From NCBI GenBank assembly GCA_965249735.1, contig CBDFMS010000017.1, forward strand, positions 124,001-188,000: a stretch of 64,000 nucleotides of DNA. Reading direction: 5' to 3'. Below are positions 36,244-45,342 of this stretch, piece after piece. A program made the position numbers and the translations under genes. The stretch comes from JANQSS01 sp965249735 (GTDB lineage: Bacteria > Bacteroidota > Bacteroidia > Chitinophagales > Saprospiraceae). The stretch's first letter is position 1. Each line of letters starts with the position of its first letter. The notes under the pieces were generated by a model, which saw only the letters and a list, made by a program, of their open reading frames with translations, was not told the origin of the DNA and did no database searches.

Positions 36244-36887
36244 GATATACTGGTTTCGAAACAATAAGTAAGAATATAATCTAGAACGACATCAGCATGA
36301 ATTTCATACTTGAATTCTTTATTATCTTTTCTCAATATGCCAACTCCCGGATGGACTAAAAGCGTTGAAGGAGAATTGATGTGAATATCAGATTTATACT
36401 CGATTTGTTTTCTACCATAGGCCTTGTACAGACATTCTTTAGCACCCCAGATGATGTGCATCGTCTCCAAATCATCATCATCCTGAATGTGCTGACTTTC
36501 TTTGGATGAACAGAACTTGTGCACGATCCGTTTTATTTTGGGCACCGGAAATTGAATGTCTATACCGCAGGAAACAGGGGCGGCCAAAACGGCGGCCATT
36601 TCGTGTGAATGACTTATTGAAATATGATATGACGAATCAGGTAAAAAAGGTTTGCTGTGTTCATCTTTATGCAACTCCATCCGGTTGGATCTTCCGGATA
36701 AGTGGTGCAGTAGGTAACGTACAGCCAACCATTGAATCCGACGTCCTCTACCTTTAGTCGATTCTAATGACTGCTGTTCAGCCTCCGATAAAGACAGTAG
36801 CTTAAGAAAATAAGCCTCGTCTTCTTTAATGCGCCACAAACCAAGAATACCTTGATGTCTCGTCCTTTGTTCAAATAGAAGTGGCAT
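36240..36887 (-). CDS. 4'-phosphopantetheinyl transferase (Sfp/AcpT type)
   Basis: A 215-aa enzyme. The Mg/CoA motif CGIDIQFP and the catalytic WGAKECLYKAYG motif (WxxKExxxK) are both present, and ISISHSHEMAA is the N-terminal block. It would attach phosphopantetheine to an ACP; the ACP at 3356-3610 is the obvious local target, though fatty-acid ACP is equally possible. ATG at 36887 gives a normal N-terminus; the longer frame to 36938 adds a Cys/Thr-rich leader. Confidence 0.88.
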   Translation of the reverse strand: MPLLFEQRTRHQGILGLWRIKEDEAYFLKLLSLSEAEQQSLESTKGRGRRIQWLAVRYLLHHLSGRSNRMELHKDEHSKPFLPDSSYHISISHSHEMAAVLAAPVSCGIDIQFPVPKIKRIVHKFCSSKESQHIQDDDDLETMHIIWGAKECLYKAYGRKQIEYKSDIHINSPSTLLVHPGVGILRKDNKEFKYEIHADVVLDYILTYCFETSIS

Positions 36888-37208
36888 GATCGTTGTAATT
36901 AGAGTTGCACAAGTACAAGAAGTTTTTTGATATAACAAAGTGGATTTTCATTTGAAGCAAGCCCTATCGAGTCTGGGAAGTGGTCTTCATACTTGTCATA
37001 AATATAAGCATGTGATACTCTGTACATTATAAATTTCTTGTATAATCAGCGTCAAAAATTATTGACTTTATGAGATTAGGCCATTGGTTGAAATTGTTAT
37101 CGATATTGACAAGGAGCTTATTACCTTCGCGCCGGATATGATCAACGATTGCCCACATTGATATGATTCATCTCGGCCATCGTAAACTACGACTAATCGA
37201 CTACCAAT
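36888..37208. other. Intergenic region PPTase-dcd
   Basis: 321 nt between divergent genes with no convincing gene. TACCTTCG near 37124-37131, one base from the -7 consensus, may serve dcd. On the minus strand a TACTTGTG-like box lies upstream of the PPTase. Nothing else stands out. Confidence 0.4.
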
Positions 37209-37745
37209 ATGATACTTTCTGACTTAGAAATACTAAAATCGATAGATTCCGGTGAAATCATCATAGAACCATTTTTAAGGGATAAGCTTGGTACAAACTC
37301 GTATGACGTTCATCTCAGCAAATTCATGGCTGTGTACGTCGACGATGTACTCGACGCAAAACAACACAACCAAATTCGTGAAATCATCATTCCGAAAGAC
37401 GGATTTGTACTACATCCGGGTACACTCTACTTAGGTGTTACTGAAGAATATACGGAAACCCACAACGCGGTACCTTTTTTGGAGGGAAAATCGAGTGTCG
37501 GCCGTCTCGGGATCGACATCCATGCTACCGCCGGAAAAGGAGACGTAGGCTTTTGCAATACCTGGACACTGGAAATTTCCTGTGTTCATCCAGTTCGAAT
37601 CTATGCCGGAATGCCTGTCGGTCAGTTGATCTATTTTACGGTCTTTGGCGATATTGAACGGTACTACAACAAAAAGAAAAATGCAAAATACAATGAACGT
37701 ACTGTTCGTCCTGTTGAAAGTATGATGTGGAAAAACAAATTCTAG
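37209..37745 (+). CDS. dcd: dCTP deaminase
   Basis: A 178-aa trimeric enzyme converting dCTP to dUTP. MILSDLEILKSIDSGEI is the typical start, and GKSSVGRLGIDIHATAGKGD is the nucleotide-binding block with the catalytic Glu region in TWTLEIS. The C-terminus is short and closes the neighbouring active site in relatives. Confidence 0.93.
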   Translation: MILSDLEILKSIDSGEIIIEPFLRDKLGTNSYDVHLSKFMAVYVDDVLDAKQHNQIREIIIPKDGFVLHPGTLYLGVTEEYTETHNAVPFLEGKSSVGRLGIDIHATAGKGDVGFCNTWTLEISCVHPVRIYAGMPVGQLIYFTVFGDIERYYNKKKNAKYNERTVRPVESMMWKNKF

Positions 37746-37924
37746 CCCTCATCTTCATTTGATGTTTAGATATCTCAAAACGTTGGCACAACTAGACAAC
37801 TTTTCTTCCAACTATGTGTGCCCTGCATTCACGGCTAGTCAGACCACATCTTTCTGTAATTTGAGTGGCAATCGTCAAACCCGCCTCAAATCCTGACTCG
37901 TCAACATAGAATATGTATCTTCAC
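37746..37924. other. Spacer before the riboswitch
   Basis: 179 nt after dcd with no gene. The btuB promoter must be at its right end; the nearest weak candidate is TATCTTCA at about 37915-37922, with two mismatches from the -7 consensus. Confidence 0.4.
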
Positions 37925-38085
37925 GATGAATTCGGATAAGGGAAACCGGTGAAAATCCGGTACTGTACCCGCAGCTGTAAGCCTGTCTGCCATAAAGCAG
38001 ATTGATCAACATAACCACTGTTCGCACTTTAGTGAATTATCGGATGGGAAGGGGATCATAAGGTGAGTCAGAATACCTGCCGGAT
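37925..38085 (+). ncRNA. Cobalamin (B12) riboswitch
   Basis: The core of the cobalamin aptamer is readable. GGGAAACCGGTGAAAATCC (37939-37957) with CGGTACTGTACCCGCAGCTG and TAAGC forms the G-rich and P3-P6 core. GGATGGGAAGG (38042-38052) follows, and the B12 box AGTCAGAATACCTGCC is at 38066-38081. It lies about 95 nt before the btuB start, so it should turn down the operon when adenosyl- or methylcobalamin is plentiful. Confidence 0.93.
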
Positions 38086-38108
38086 ATTAATAAATTCTAA
38101 AAGCTTTC

Positions 38109-38175
38109 GGGAATAAAAGCGAGGATTTCGAATATCTGCATATGCAGGTTCGATACCTTTCCTTTATTCTCTATT
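38109..38175 (+). promoter_or_regulatory. Hairpin between riboswitch and btuB (likely expression platform)
   Basis: CTGCATATGCAG (38136-38147) is a 12-bp palindrome nested inside CGAA/TTCG and a longer imperfect stem in which GAATAAA near 38111 pairs with TTTATTC near 38163. The stem ends 7 nt before the btuB ATG, so it could hide the ribosome site. No clear T tract follows, which favours translational control. Confidence 0.5.
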
Positions 38176-38181
38176 TTTTAC

Positions 38182-40017
38182 ATGATTAAATTTATCCTGA
38201 ATACGATTCTTCTATTCCTGGTTAATCTATCCTTTGCTCAGGATACAACCTTTCTTCTTTCCGGACCCGTAATTATAGATAGTTTCGATCAGGCCTATGC
38301 TCATTTCAATCATAATTTTCTCCTCCATTCTCACACCCGGGAAATTAATTTAAGAGGACCTTTAAGTCAAATTTTATTGTATAATCCAGCAGGCTACGTT
38401 CGTTCTAACGGCCCCGGAAAGGTTACGACATTCACAAAGCACGGACTTCCTGCAGAACACACAAAAGTTACCTGGCAAAATATTGAGCTGAACAGTATAC
38501 TGAATGGAATCACGGATTTTTCTACTATTCCATCTTTTCTAATATCCAACAATACCAATTTATCGAACCATGAAGATTTAACCGTACGACTCACACCAAC
38601 CAGATATGGCATAAATGGTACCAATATATTATTCACATTGGGCTCGTATGAATTTATAGACGCTGGAATAAAACACAATGGGCAAGTAGGTAAATCGCGC
38701 TTTTTCATTGGAGGTCAACATATTCAAAGTAAGAACAACTTCACTTACAAAAATGATCTCGGGCAGCTGGTAGAACAATCCAATAGCGACTATAAACAAC
38801 ATCACGCAGCACTCGGTTGGCTAATCCCGATAACGCCTAAATCGCAATTTAAAGTCGACGCAATCTACTCAGATATTACGACTTCCATTCCACCAACAAT
38901 ATTTCAACAAAGCAGTAAAGCCAGACAAGAAAACCTTCCTTATAAAATAAGCGCAACGTATACCAACCAAGGAATTAATTCCAGATTAAATGTTCATTAC
39001 GGCGCGATTAAAGAAACATTGCACTATTTAAATCCGGATCTAGATCTGGATGTTAAGCATATTTTTTCCAGACATCAAATCGATGCCACATGGCAAGGAT
39101 ACCTTAAAAATAATTCTATACTAGAAATTCATGTACAGGAAGACATTGAACATGGTCGGTCTGACAACTTCTCTGCGGAATATCGTCAATTAAATTCCTC
39201 CATATCTGCTAAGTGGAGCAAATCATGGAATGACCGTTTTATTTTCTCATCGACCATTCGTGAACTACATCTACGCGATAAATGGTCTCCACTACAATTG
39301 AATCTTTCAGCCAATTATATTCCAAATAAGAAAAATCGAATTCGATCTACTTTTCAGACTTTGTATCGTGCACCTACTTATAATGAATTGTATTGGAAAC
39401 CCGGTGGAAATGAAATGCTCTCTCCTGAGTCGGGTTATGCTCTCGTTGGTGAATACTTTCATAAAGCGGCATCGATTGCATTCGAATTAGGCGGATCCAT
39501 TCATCGAATTCATGATCGAATTCTATGGCTGCCTCAAATGGGAGGACTGTTCTCACCGGTCAATGTAGGTAAAATCGGAAGTGAGGAGATTTATGGAGGT
39601 GTGGATTGGAACCATAATTCAACTGAACTTTCTATTTCCTGTGGCTTAAGGTACACTTATTTGCGTGCCCGAATTTTGGAAGACCTGAATCAGTCAACAG
39701 ATAAAAAATATGATCTGCCTTTCACACCTCGACATGCTTTCAGTCAACATTTCCAACTGAAATGGAAAAATAGAGTTTCATTGAAATTATTAGGAAAATA
39801 TCAGTCTAAATCATTTACAAATAGGTCAAATACACAACAACTTGAGTCCTTCTTTACAGCTCGGGCTGATCTCAACTATACAATAAATATTAAAACTCAT
39901 CAATTAACAGCTTTCATCACACTCAACAATATTAATAACGAAACTTATTATTTAGCCAATGGATATGCACAACCACCACGGCACTGGCAATCCGGAATAA
40001 TCCTAAAATTAAAGTAA
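38182..40017 (+). CDS. btuB: TonB-dependent cobalamin receptor, BtuB-like
   Basis: A 611-aa outer-membrane protein. Residues 1-19 are a signal peptide (SFAQD). A plug domain follows (LSQILLYNPAGYVRSNGPGK and LRLTPTRYGINGTN-like blocks), then a 22-strand barrel ending in a C-terminal strand with an aromatic-rich close (WQSGIILKLK). The cobalamin riboswitch directly upstream is the main evidence for substrate. The next gene, 4 nt downstream, encodes a BtuG-like lipoprotein, as in Bacteroides B12 uptake loci. Confidence 0.85.
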   Translation: MIKFILNTILLFLVNLSFAQDTTFLLSGPVIIDSFDQAYAHFNHNFLLHSHTREINLRGPLSQILLYNPAGYVRSNGPGKVTTFTKHGLPAEHTKVTWQNIELNSILNGITDFSTIPSFLISNNTNLSNHEDLTVRLTPTRYGINGTNILFTLGSYEFIDAGIKHNGQVGKSRFFIGGQHIQSKNNFTYKNDLGQLVEQSNSDYKQHHAALGWLIPITPKSQFKVDAIYSDITTSIPPTIFQQSSKARQENLPYKISATYTNQGINSRLNVHYGAIKETLHYLNPDLDLDVKHIFSRHQIDATWQGYLKNNSILEIHVQEDIEHGRSDNFSAEYRQLNSSISAKWSKSWNDRFIFSSTIRELHLRDKWSPLQLNLSANYIPNKKNRIRSTFQTLYRAPTYNELYWKPGGNEMLSPESGYALVGEYFHKAASIAFELGGSIHRIHDRILWLPQMGGLFSPVNVGKIGSEEIYGGVDWNHNSTELSISCGLRYTYLRARILEDLNQSTDKKYDLPFTPRHAFSQHFQLKWKNRVSLKLLGKYQSKSFTNRSNTQQLESFFTARADLNYTINIKTHQLTAFITLNNINNETYYLANGYAQPPRHWQSGIILKLK

Positions 40018-40021
40018 CAAA

Positions 40022-41089
40022 ATGAAAAGAATAACTCATTTCCTATCAAATTTTCTACTTTTATCATGTACGTTTATCTGTATATTCTCGTGTAGCGATG
40101 ATGAAGATTGCTGCACACCAATGTTCACGGGCTCAGGAGATGTCTGGATCGTAAATGAAGGAAACTTTCTACAAGGTAATGCTTCACTGGATATATATGA
40201 TTCTGAAACTGAAACGCTAAATTCCAGCGTTTTTCAAACAACAAATAATCGGGGACTTGGTGACGTATTTCAAAGCATTACATTTTACGATGACAAAGCA
40301 TATTTAATCGTTAATAATTCACAGCGCATTGAAGTTCTAAATGAGGATGATCACACACTTATTGCAACAATATCTGACGGTCTGGCTTCACCTCGATATG
40401 GTATCGCCTTGAATGACAAATTATATGTTAGCGATCTTTTCATGCGAGGTATTCACGTCATTGATTTGCAATTGAATGAAGTTACCGGATTTATAAATAC
40501 AGGTGTAGCTGTCGAAGAATTGGTATTACATGACAATTTAATATTTGCATCAGCCAATGATTACTTACAACCATTGAACCAGGTCTACGTAATCGACCCA
40601 AGTCAAGAACAAGTTATTGATAGCGTGACCGTAGGCCTAAATCCAAATTCTATGGTTAAAGATGCAGACGAAATGATTTGGGTCATGTGTAATGGTGTTT
40701 TTACGGATTCCGTTCAAATCAAACAAAGTCTTTACCGTATTGACCCTGTAAGCCGAACAGTTGACAAATCATTTGAATTTAACGATCCATTTCCCCAATA
40801 CCCAGGCCGACTCGTAGTAAACGAATCGAATCCAACCAGTATCTATATGGAACGACCACAGGGCGTCTTAAAACTGGATATAAATGCCGCTATTATACCT
40901 GTTACTCCATTTATTTCTCACATTGGAAATATATATGGATTGGGCGTATCTCCACAAAGCGGCCACATCTATATCGGCGACCCGCTTGATTTTGCTTCAA
41001 ATGGAGAAATTAGTATTTATGATAATTCAGCAACACTAATTTCTACATTTACAACAGGCTTTATACCTGGTCGTTTTTATTTCAGGTAA
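40022..41089 (+). CDS. BtuG-like surface beta-propeller lipoprotein (DUF5074/YncE type)
   Basis: A 355-aa precursor. The signal peptide ends at FSCSDDEDCC, with Cys24 or so as the lipid-modified residue and acidic residues right after it, which is the Bacteroidota surface-export signal. The rest is a seven-bladed-propeller-like repeat: DVWIVNEGNF, the recurrent NxxYVSDLF and VYVIDPSQE blades, and GHIYIGDPLDF. In Bacteroides thetaiotaomicron, BtuG is such a propeller; it caps BtuB and binds B12 very tightly. Position between btuB and the riboswitch operon's third gene fits this role. The exact ligand is inferred. Confidence 0.8.
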   Translation: MKRITHFLSNFLLLSCTFICIFSCSDDEDCCTPMFTGSGDVWIVNEGNFLQGNASLDIYDSETETLNSSVFQTTNNRGLGDVFQSITFYDDKAYLIVNNSQRIEVLNEDDHTLIATISDGLASPRYGIALNDKLYVSDLFMRGIHVIDLQLNEVTGFINTGVAVEELVLHDNLIFASANDYLQPLNQVYVIDPSQEQVIDSVTVGLNPNSMVKDADEMIWVMCNGVFTDSVQIKQSLYRIDPVSRTVDKSFEFNDPFPQYPGRLVVNESNPTSIYMERPQGVLKLDINAAIIPVTPFISHIGNIYGLGVSPQSGHIYIGDPLDFASNGEISIYDNSATLISTFTTGFIPGRFYFR

Positions 41090-41136
41090 TGGAGATTTAG
41101 GTTAAATTTGGAGTGATCAAACAATTTCGGCACACC

Positions 41137-43404
41137 ATGCGACATTTGATTTCTTCATTTTTTACTTTAATCACCTTTGCTTCTATAGGGCAATTGCCAA
41201 TTAACGTCCTGGGAACCACTGATGGTGGTGCAGCATATGAGATTTGTTATCATGATGACTTTCTATATGTAGGTGCTGCCAATACGTTAGAGGTCTTCAG
41301 CCTGGATTCATTGACCCATACACCCCAGGCATTGTTGTATAAAAAGCGGCTACTCTCCAATATCGATCAACTTATCATACGAGACGGGCATCTATACGTT
41401 TGTGCGAATCATGACGGTCTGTATAAATTCAATTTATCAGATCCTGCACAACCACTAGAAGTATTCCATTATCATCCGGAAGACCTGACTAAATCAATTT
41501 ATGACATAGCATTTTATGGTGACACCCTCATCATTGCGGCCAAAACAGTAGTACAATTCCTTTACAATGATGGAAACACGATAAAATATTTGGCCACTTT
41601 AGCAAGCTATGGCGAAGATGCAAGGATTCGTGGATTGGATTCAAAAGGGTCGTTACTTGCGTATACTGTAGGATTTACACAAGCAAGTATTGACGACGGC
41701 ATTTATTTGTACGATTTACAATCAAAGACACATCTCGATTATTATTCGCAGACAATTAGCGATCCGCTCGAGGTATATTTTGGTCAGGAAAACGACTTAT
41801 TACATGTTATGGGTGGGACCATCAATTCTACCCTATTTAATGGATATTATTATGTATTAAATTATTCCGATCAAAACAATTTACAATTAATTTTTCAGGA
41901 CACGATTTTGGGATTTGCTCCATTAGGTAGTATTTCGGCTCCTATGAGCGCCAAATTAATCCATGATACAATATACATAGCGACACAGGGTGGAGGCCCC
42001 AAGGTAACGACTCCTACTTATAGTGGTCAAGTCTATGTTTATGATGCTACCAATCCGCAAAGCATTCAGTTTGTTGAAGATCTTTATGGAGGCTTGTATC
42101 ATTTTGACATTGACATCGATCCAATTAGTCAAACCATGTATGTTGCCTCAGAATGGTACGGTGTCCTTACAGTGGACATTACTAATTTAGAGCAAGAACT
42201 TGATTTGGGACTCACCCTCACCGGAGGCTGGTGTCATGGCAGTGCGATGGCCAATAATAAATTGGTTGAGGCCAATGAAGGCTATGGCATTCGCTTATTT
42301 GATTTATCGGATGTTGCTGATCCCAGGTTAATCGCCGAGGATGTTGCTGTTGGATTTTGTAGAGCCATCAGTTTTTCTGAGTTTGGTGATTATGTTTATG
42401 GATGGAATTTGACCGGAGATGGCCTCCGCATATTTGATGGAAATACACTCGACCCTATCAGCTCTGTGGAAGTTCCACTACTCCTGAAAACAGATTTTAA
42501 AGCTTCCCAGCAATACAATGGAACATTAGCGGTCATTTTGGAACAGTTTATCGGTCCGGATCAAATAATAATTGCCGATGTACACCTTCCCGAAAGTCCA
42601 AAAATTACATTTAACCGAAATAAAAGTAATCTGGAAGACATTTTATTTGGTTCGAATGGCGATCTTTTTGTTTGCGCACGGGACTCAATAATTGTATTTA
42701 ATCCACAGTCAATGGAAATAATTACTACGGTTACACCTCCTTTAGGCCTCTTACAACCATTTAAGGCTTTCACTCTTTGCAACGATACACTTTATGTCTA
42801 TTACGGTGGACTAGGCGAAGGAATAGCCCGCTATAGCTTTGATTCAATGTCTAATGACCTCGAATTCATTGATGCCACACCGTATGATATGAAAGCAGAA
42901 TTGAATGGCAGAGTATTCCTGGTGGGCAATGATTCCATAATTTTTATTGCTTCCTCAATTGATTCTCTGAAATTACTCAAAAAGTATCCGCCTTTTAATG
43001 TAATAGGTATTTACAATCACGGTGGGGATTTTATTTATAATAATATTTGGGGTCTACAAGATCTGTATTTTCAGGACGACTTATTGGTACTAAATGAATA
43101 TATGGGGCAGACAACTATTTTAGGGTCAACCCAGCATTCGGGAATCGACGGAACAATTACAGTTAATCAAGAATTATTAATTTATCCAAATCCAACTGAC
43201 AGTCAAATAAATATTGAAATCTCTAAGGTTAGACCTCGTGTAATCGAGCTATTCAATATGCGAGGACAACAGTTATATGTTTCTGAAAACGGGGCTCAAA
43301 ATATTTCCATTGATGTATCATCATTTGTCCCCGGAACCTATCTCGTAAGAGTAACAACCGATCACTCAGAAAAAATATATGGGAAATTTGTTGTCATGCA
43401 GTAA
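41137..43404 (+). CDS. T9SS-sorted LVIVD-repeat/beta-propeller protein of the B12 operon
   Basis: A 755-aa secreted protein. It has a signal peptide (residues 1-17) and then repeated short blades of the LVIVD type (LYVCANHDGLYKFNLSDPAQP, MYVASEWYGVLTVDITNLEQ, VEANEGYGIRLFDLSDVADP). The final 75 residues begin IYPNPTDSQINIEI and are a type A T9SS C-terminal sorting domain, so it is exported and probably anchored on the surface. It starts 47 nt after the BtuG-like stop and so is likely under the same riboswitch. The GTG at 41113 is an alternative start but would place eight extra residues before the signal. A role in cobalamin capture is inference. Confidence 0.7.
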   Translation: MRHLISSFFTLITFASIGQLPINVLGTTDGGAAYEICYHDDFLYVGAANTLEVFSLDSLTHTPQALLYKKRLLSNIDQLIIRDGHLYVCANHDGLYKFNLSDPAQPLEVFHYHPEDLTKSIYDIAFYGDTLIIAAKTVVQFLYNDGNTIKYLATLASYGEDARIRGLDSKGSLLAYTVGFTQASIDDGIYLYDLQSKTHLDYYSQTISDPLEVYFGQENDLLHVMGGTINSTLFNGYYYVLNYSDQNNLQLIFQDTILGFAPLGSISAPMSAKLIHDTIYIATQGGGPKVTTPTYSGQVYVYDATNPQSIQFVEDLYGGLYHFDIDIDPISQTMYVASEWYGVLTVDITNLEQELDLGLTLTGGWCHGSAMANNKLVEANEGYGIRLFDLSDVADPRLIAEDVAVGFCRAISFSEFGDYVYGWNLTGDGLRIFDGNTLDPISSVEVPLLLKTDFKASQQYNGTLAVILEQFIGPDQIIIADVHLPESPKITFNRNKSNLEDILFGSNGDLFVCARDSIIVFNPQSMEIITTVTPPLGLLQPFKAFTLCNDTLYVYYGGLGEGIARYSFDSMSNDLEFIDATPYDMKAELNGRVFLVGNDSIIFIASSIDSLKLLKKYPPFNVIGIYNHGGDFIYNNIWGLQDLYFQDDLLVLNEYMGQTTILGSTQHSGIDGTITVNQELLIYPNPTDSQINIEISKVRPRVIELFNMRGQQLYVSENGAQNISIDVSSFVPGTYLVRVTTDHSEKIYGKFVVMQ

Positions 43405-43414
43405 ATCGAGTCGG

Positions 43415-43825
43415 CTACTTATTCTTCAAGTAATTTTCTGCCGACTTCATTGCTGACTTAATCGCTTCGTTGACCCCGCTTGCCATCTCCCGTTGTCTGG
43501 TCAAGTAATCTTCTATTTCATTTCGACTAAGACTATCCCGAAGCTGTTCAGTTGGGACATATTGATACATCCAGTGCCACATCAGAGAATCAGCACGGTG
43601 TAAATCGACCGAGGCGCTCCTGCCGGCGATTGAGTCTGTAACAGTAGGGTACGTTCTCGTGGCCAGGCTCCTTCTTTGAGATTTCATTTCAGGAAGAAGT
43701 GGCATGACCTCGTCATGTAAAGCAAAAACCTCTTCTTCGAGCTTTTCAATTTTATCAGGCCCGCACCCGGTGGTCAATGAAATGAGGATAGCAAAAAAAA
43801 TAATTCGATGAATGTGTGAAAACAT
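43415..43825 (-). CDS. Small lipoprotein, unknown
   Basis: A 136-aa precursor. The signal peptide ends in the lipobox LTTGCG. The mature part is helical and charged (KIEKLEEEVFALHDEVMPLLP) and ends in a Lys-rich coil. ATG at 43825 is chosen: the longer frame to 43867 crosses the promoter and the guaB start. Unknown function. It converges with the T9SS gene end and is divergent from guaB with only 32 nt between the start codons. Confidence 0.75.
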   Translation of the reverse strand: MFSHIHRIIFFAILISLTTGCGPDKIEKLEEEVFALHDEVMPLLPEMKSQRRSLATRTYPTVTDSIAGRSASVDLHRADSLMWHWMYQYVPTEQLRDSLSRNEIEDYLTRQREMASGVNEAIKSAMKSAENYLKNK

Positions 43826-43828
43826 CCT

Positions 43829-43836
43829 CAAAAATA
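43829..43836 (-). promoter_or_regulatory. -7 promoter box for the small lipoprotein
   Basis: TATTTTTG on the minus strand ends 3 nt before the lipoprotein ATG at 43825, predicting a leaderless mRNA. Confidence 0.5.
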
Positions 43837-43846
43837 AAATTTCTTC

Positions 43847-43854
43847 TATTTTTG
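43847..43854 (+). promoter_or_regulatory. -7 promoter box for guaB
   Basis: TATTTTTG on the plus strand ends 3 nt before the guaB ATG at 43858, again predicting a leaderless mRNA. Its divergent partner box lies 10 nt to the left. Confidence 0.5.
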
Positions 43855-43857
43855 CGC

Positions 43858-45342
43858 ATGGAAACATTACTTACCAAATCAAAAGCCAAAGTCAGGCTTG
43901 ACGGAATCACCTTTGACGACGTCTTACTCATTCCCGGATATTCTGACGTATTGCCCAGAGAAGTAGACATTTCTACTTACATCACGCGCAACATTAGCAT
44001 CAATGTGCCTATCGTCTCGGCCGCCATGGATACTGTCACTGACAAACGATTGGCCATCGCCATTGCACGACAGGGTGGGATAGGTATTATTCATAAAAAC
44101 ATGAGCATCCTGGATCAAGCCGAACAGGTACGCACGGTAAAACGATCGGAAAGTGGCATGATCATCGATCCGGTTACCTTAGGGCCAAATCATGCGGTGT
44201 TTGAAGCGCGTGAATTGATGAGGAAATTTAAAATAGGTGGAATACCCATTATAAATGAACAGAACGTTCTTGTCGGAATATTAACAAATAGAGACCTGAG
44301 GTTTGAAACTGATAGTAATCGGCCAATCCATGAGTTAATGACAGCTCAAAACCTGATTACAACAACTGCCCCCACATCCCTCGACCAGGCTAAAGAAATT
44401 CTTCAGGAACATCGAATAGAAAAATTGCCTGTGGTTGATGACGCATTCAAACTTGTTGGGTTGATTACCTACAAGGATATCATGAAGCTCGAAAACTTCC
44501 CGATAGCCTGCAAGGATCACTTAGGACGACTACGTGTAGGAGCTGCAGTGGGCGTTACGAAAGATACTATGGAGCGAATCGAAGCCCTTGTTAAGGTAGG
44601 AGCTGATGTTATCTGTGTCGATACGGCACATGGACATTCAGCAGGCGTTCTTCGTGCCATAACGGAGATACGTAATGCATATCCAGAATTACAGCTCGTC
44701 GGTGGAAACGTTGCCACCGGAGCAGGTGCCAAAGCATTAGTTGAAGCCGGAGTCGATGGCGTTAAAGTAGGTGTAGGACCGGGATCTATCTGCACTACCC
44801 GGGTGGTTGCAGGTGTGGGAGTCCCTCAATTGACTGCAATCAGAGAAGCAGCCATGGGAATAGAAGGATCAGGTGTTCCAATCATTGCTGATGGAGGGAT
44901 TCGGTTTACAGGTGACATTGCCAAGGCCATAGCCGGCGGTGCAAGTTGTGTCATGGCAGGTTCCCTCTTTGCGGGTGTCGAAGAAGCACCGGGAGAGACC
45001 GTCATCTTCGAGGGTCGGAAATTTAAGATCTATCGTGGAATGGGTTCATTGGGAGCAATGGAATTAGGATCTAAAGACCGTTATTTCCAGGATGCTGAGG
45101 AAGATCTGAAGAAACTGGTACCTGAAGGTATTGAAGGCCGCGTGCCATTTAAAGGCAGCCTGGCTGAAGTCATGGTGCAGTACATCGGGGGATTACGAGC
45201 AGGAATGGGATACTGTGGTGCAGCAACCATACAAGATCTACAACAGGCAGAATTTGTTAAAATCTCATCTGCCTCGGTTGCCGAATCACATCCGCATGAT
45301 GTTACGATCACAAAAGAATCACCAAATTATAGTAAGCGATAA
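43858..45342 (+). CDS. guaB: Inosine-5'-monophosphate dehydrogenase
   Basis: A 494-aa enzyme oxidising IMP to XMP in GTP synthesis. The N-terminus ITFDDVLLIPGYSDVLP, two CBS domains between residues 100 and 215, the active-site loop Cys312 in GVGPGSICTTR and the later YRGMGSLGAM are present. ATG at 43858 gives the usual start and follows the -7 box directly. The frame from 43816 adds 14 residues absent from the family. Confidence 0.96.
   Translation: METLLTKSKAKVRLDGITFDDVLLIPGYSDVLPREVDISTYITRNISINVPIVSAAMDTVTDKRLAIAIARQGGIGIIHKNMSILDQAEQVRTVKRSESGMIIDPVTLGPNHAVFEARELMRKFKIGGIPIINEQNVLVGILTNRDLRFETDSNRPIHELMTAQNLITTTAPTSLDQAKEILQEHRIEKLPVVDDAFKLVGLITYKDIMKLENFPIACKDHLGRLRVGAAVGVTKDTMERIEALVKVGADVICVDTAHGHSAGVLRAITEIRNAYPELQLVGGNVATGAGAKALVEAGVDGVKVGVGPGSICTTRVVAGVGVPQLTAIREAAMGIEGSGVPIIADGGIRFTGDIAKAIAGGASCVMAGSLFAGVEEAPGETVIFEGRKFKIYRGMGSLGAMELGSKDRYFQDAEEDLKKLVPEGIEGRVPFKGSLAEVMVQYIGGLRAGMGYCGAATIQDLQQAEFVKISSASVAESHPHDVTITKESPNYSKR

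Noticed and set aside
45131..45298. Extended glycosylase reading frame
   Set aside because: It covers guaB coding sequence in another frame and lacks glycosylase similarity; ATG at 45299 suffices.
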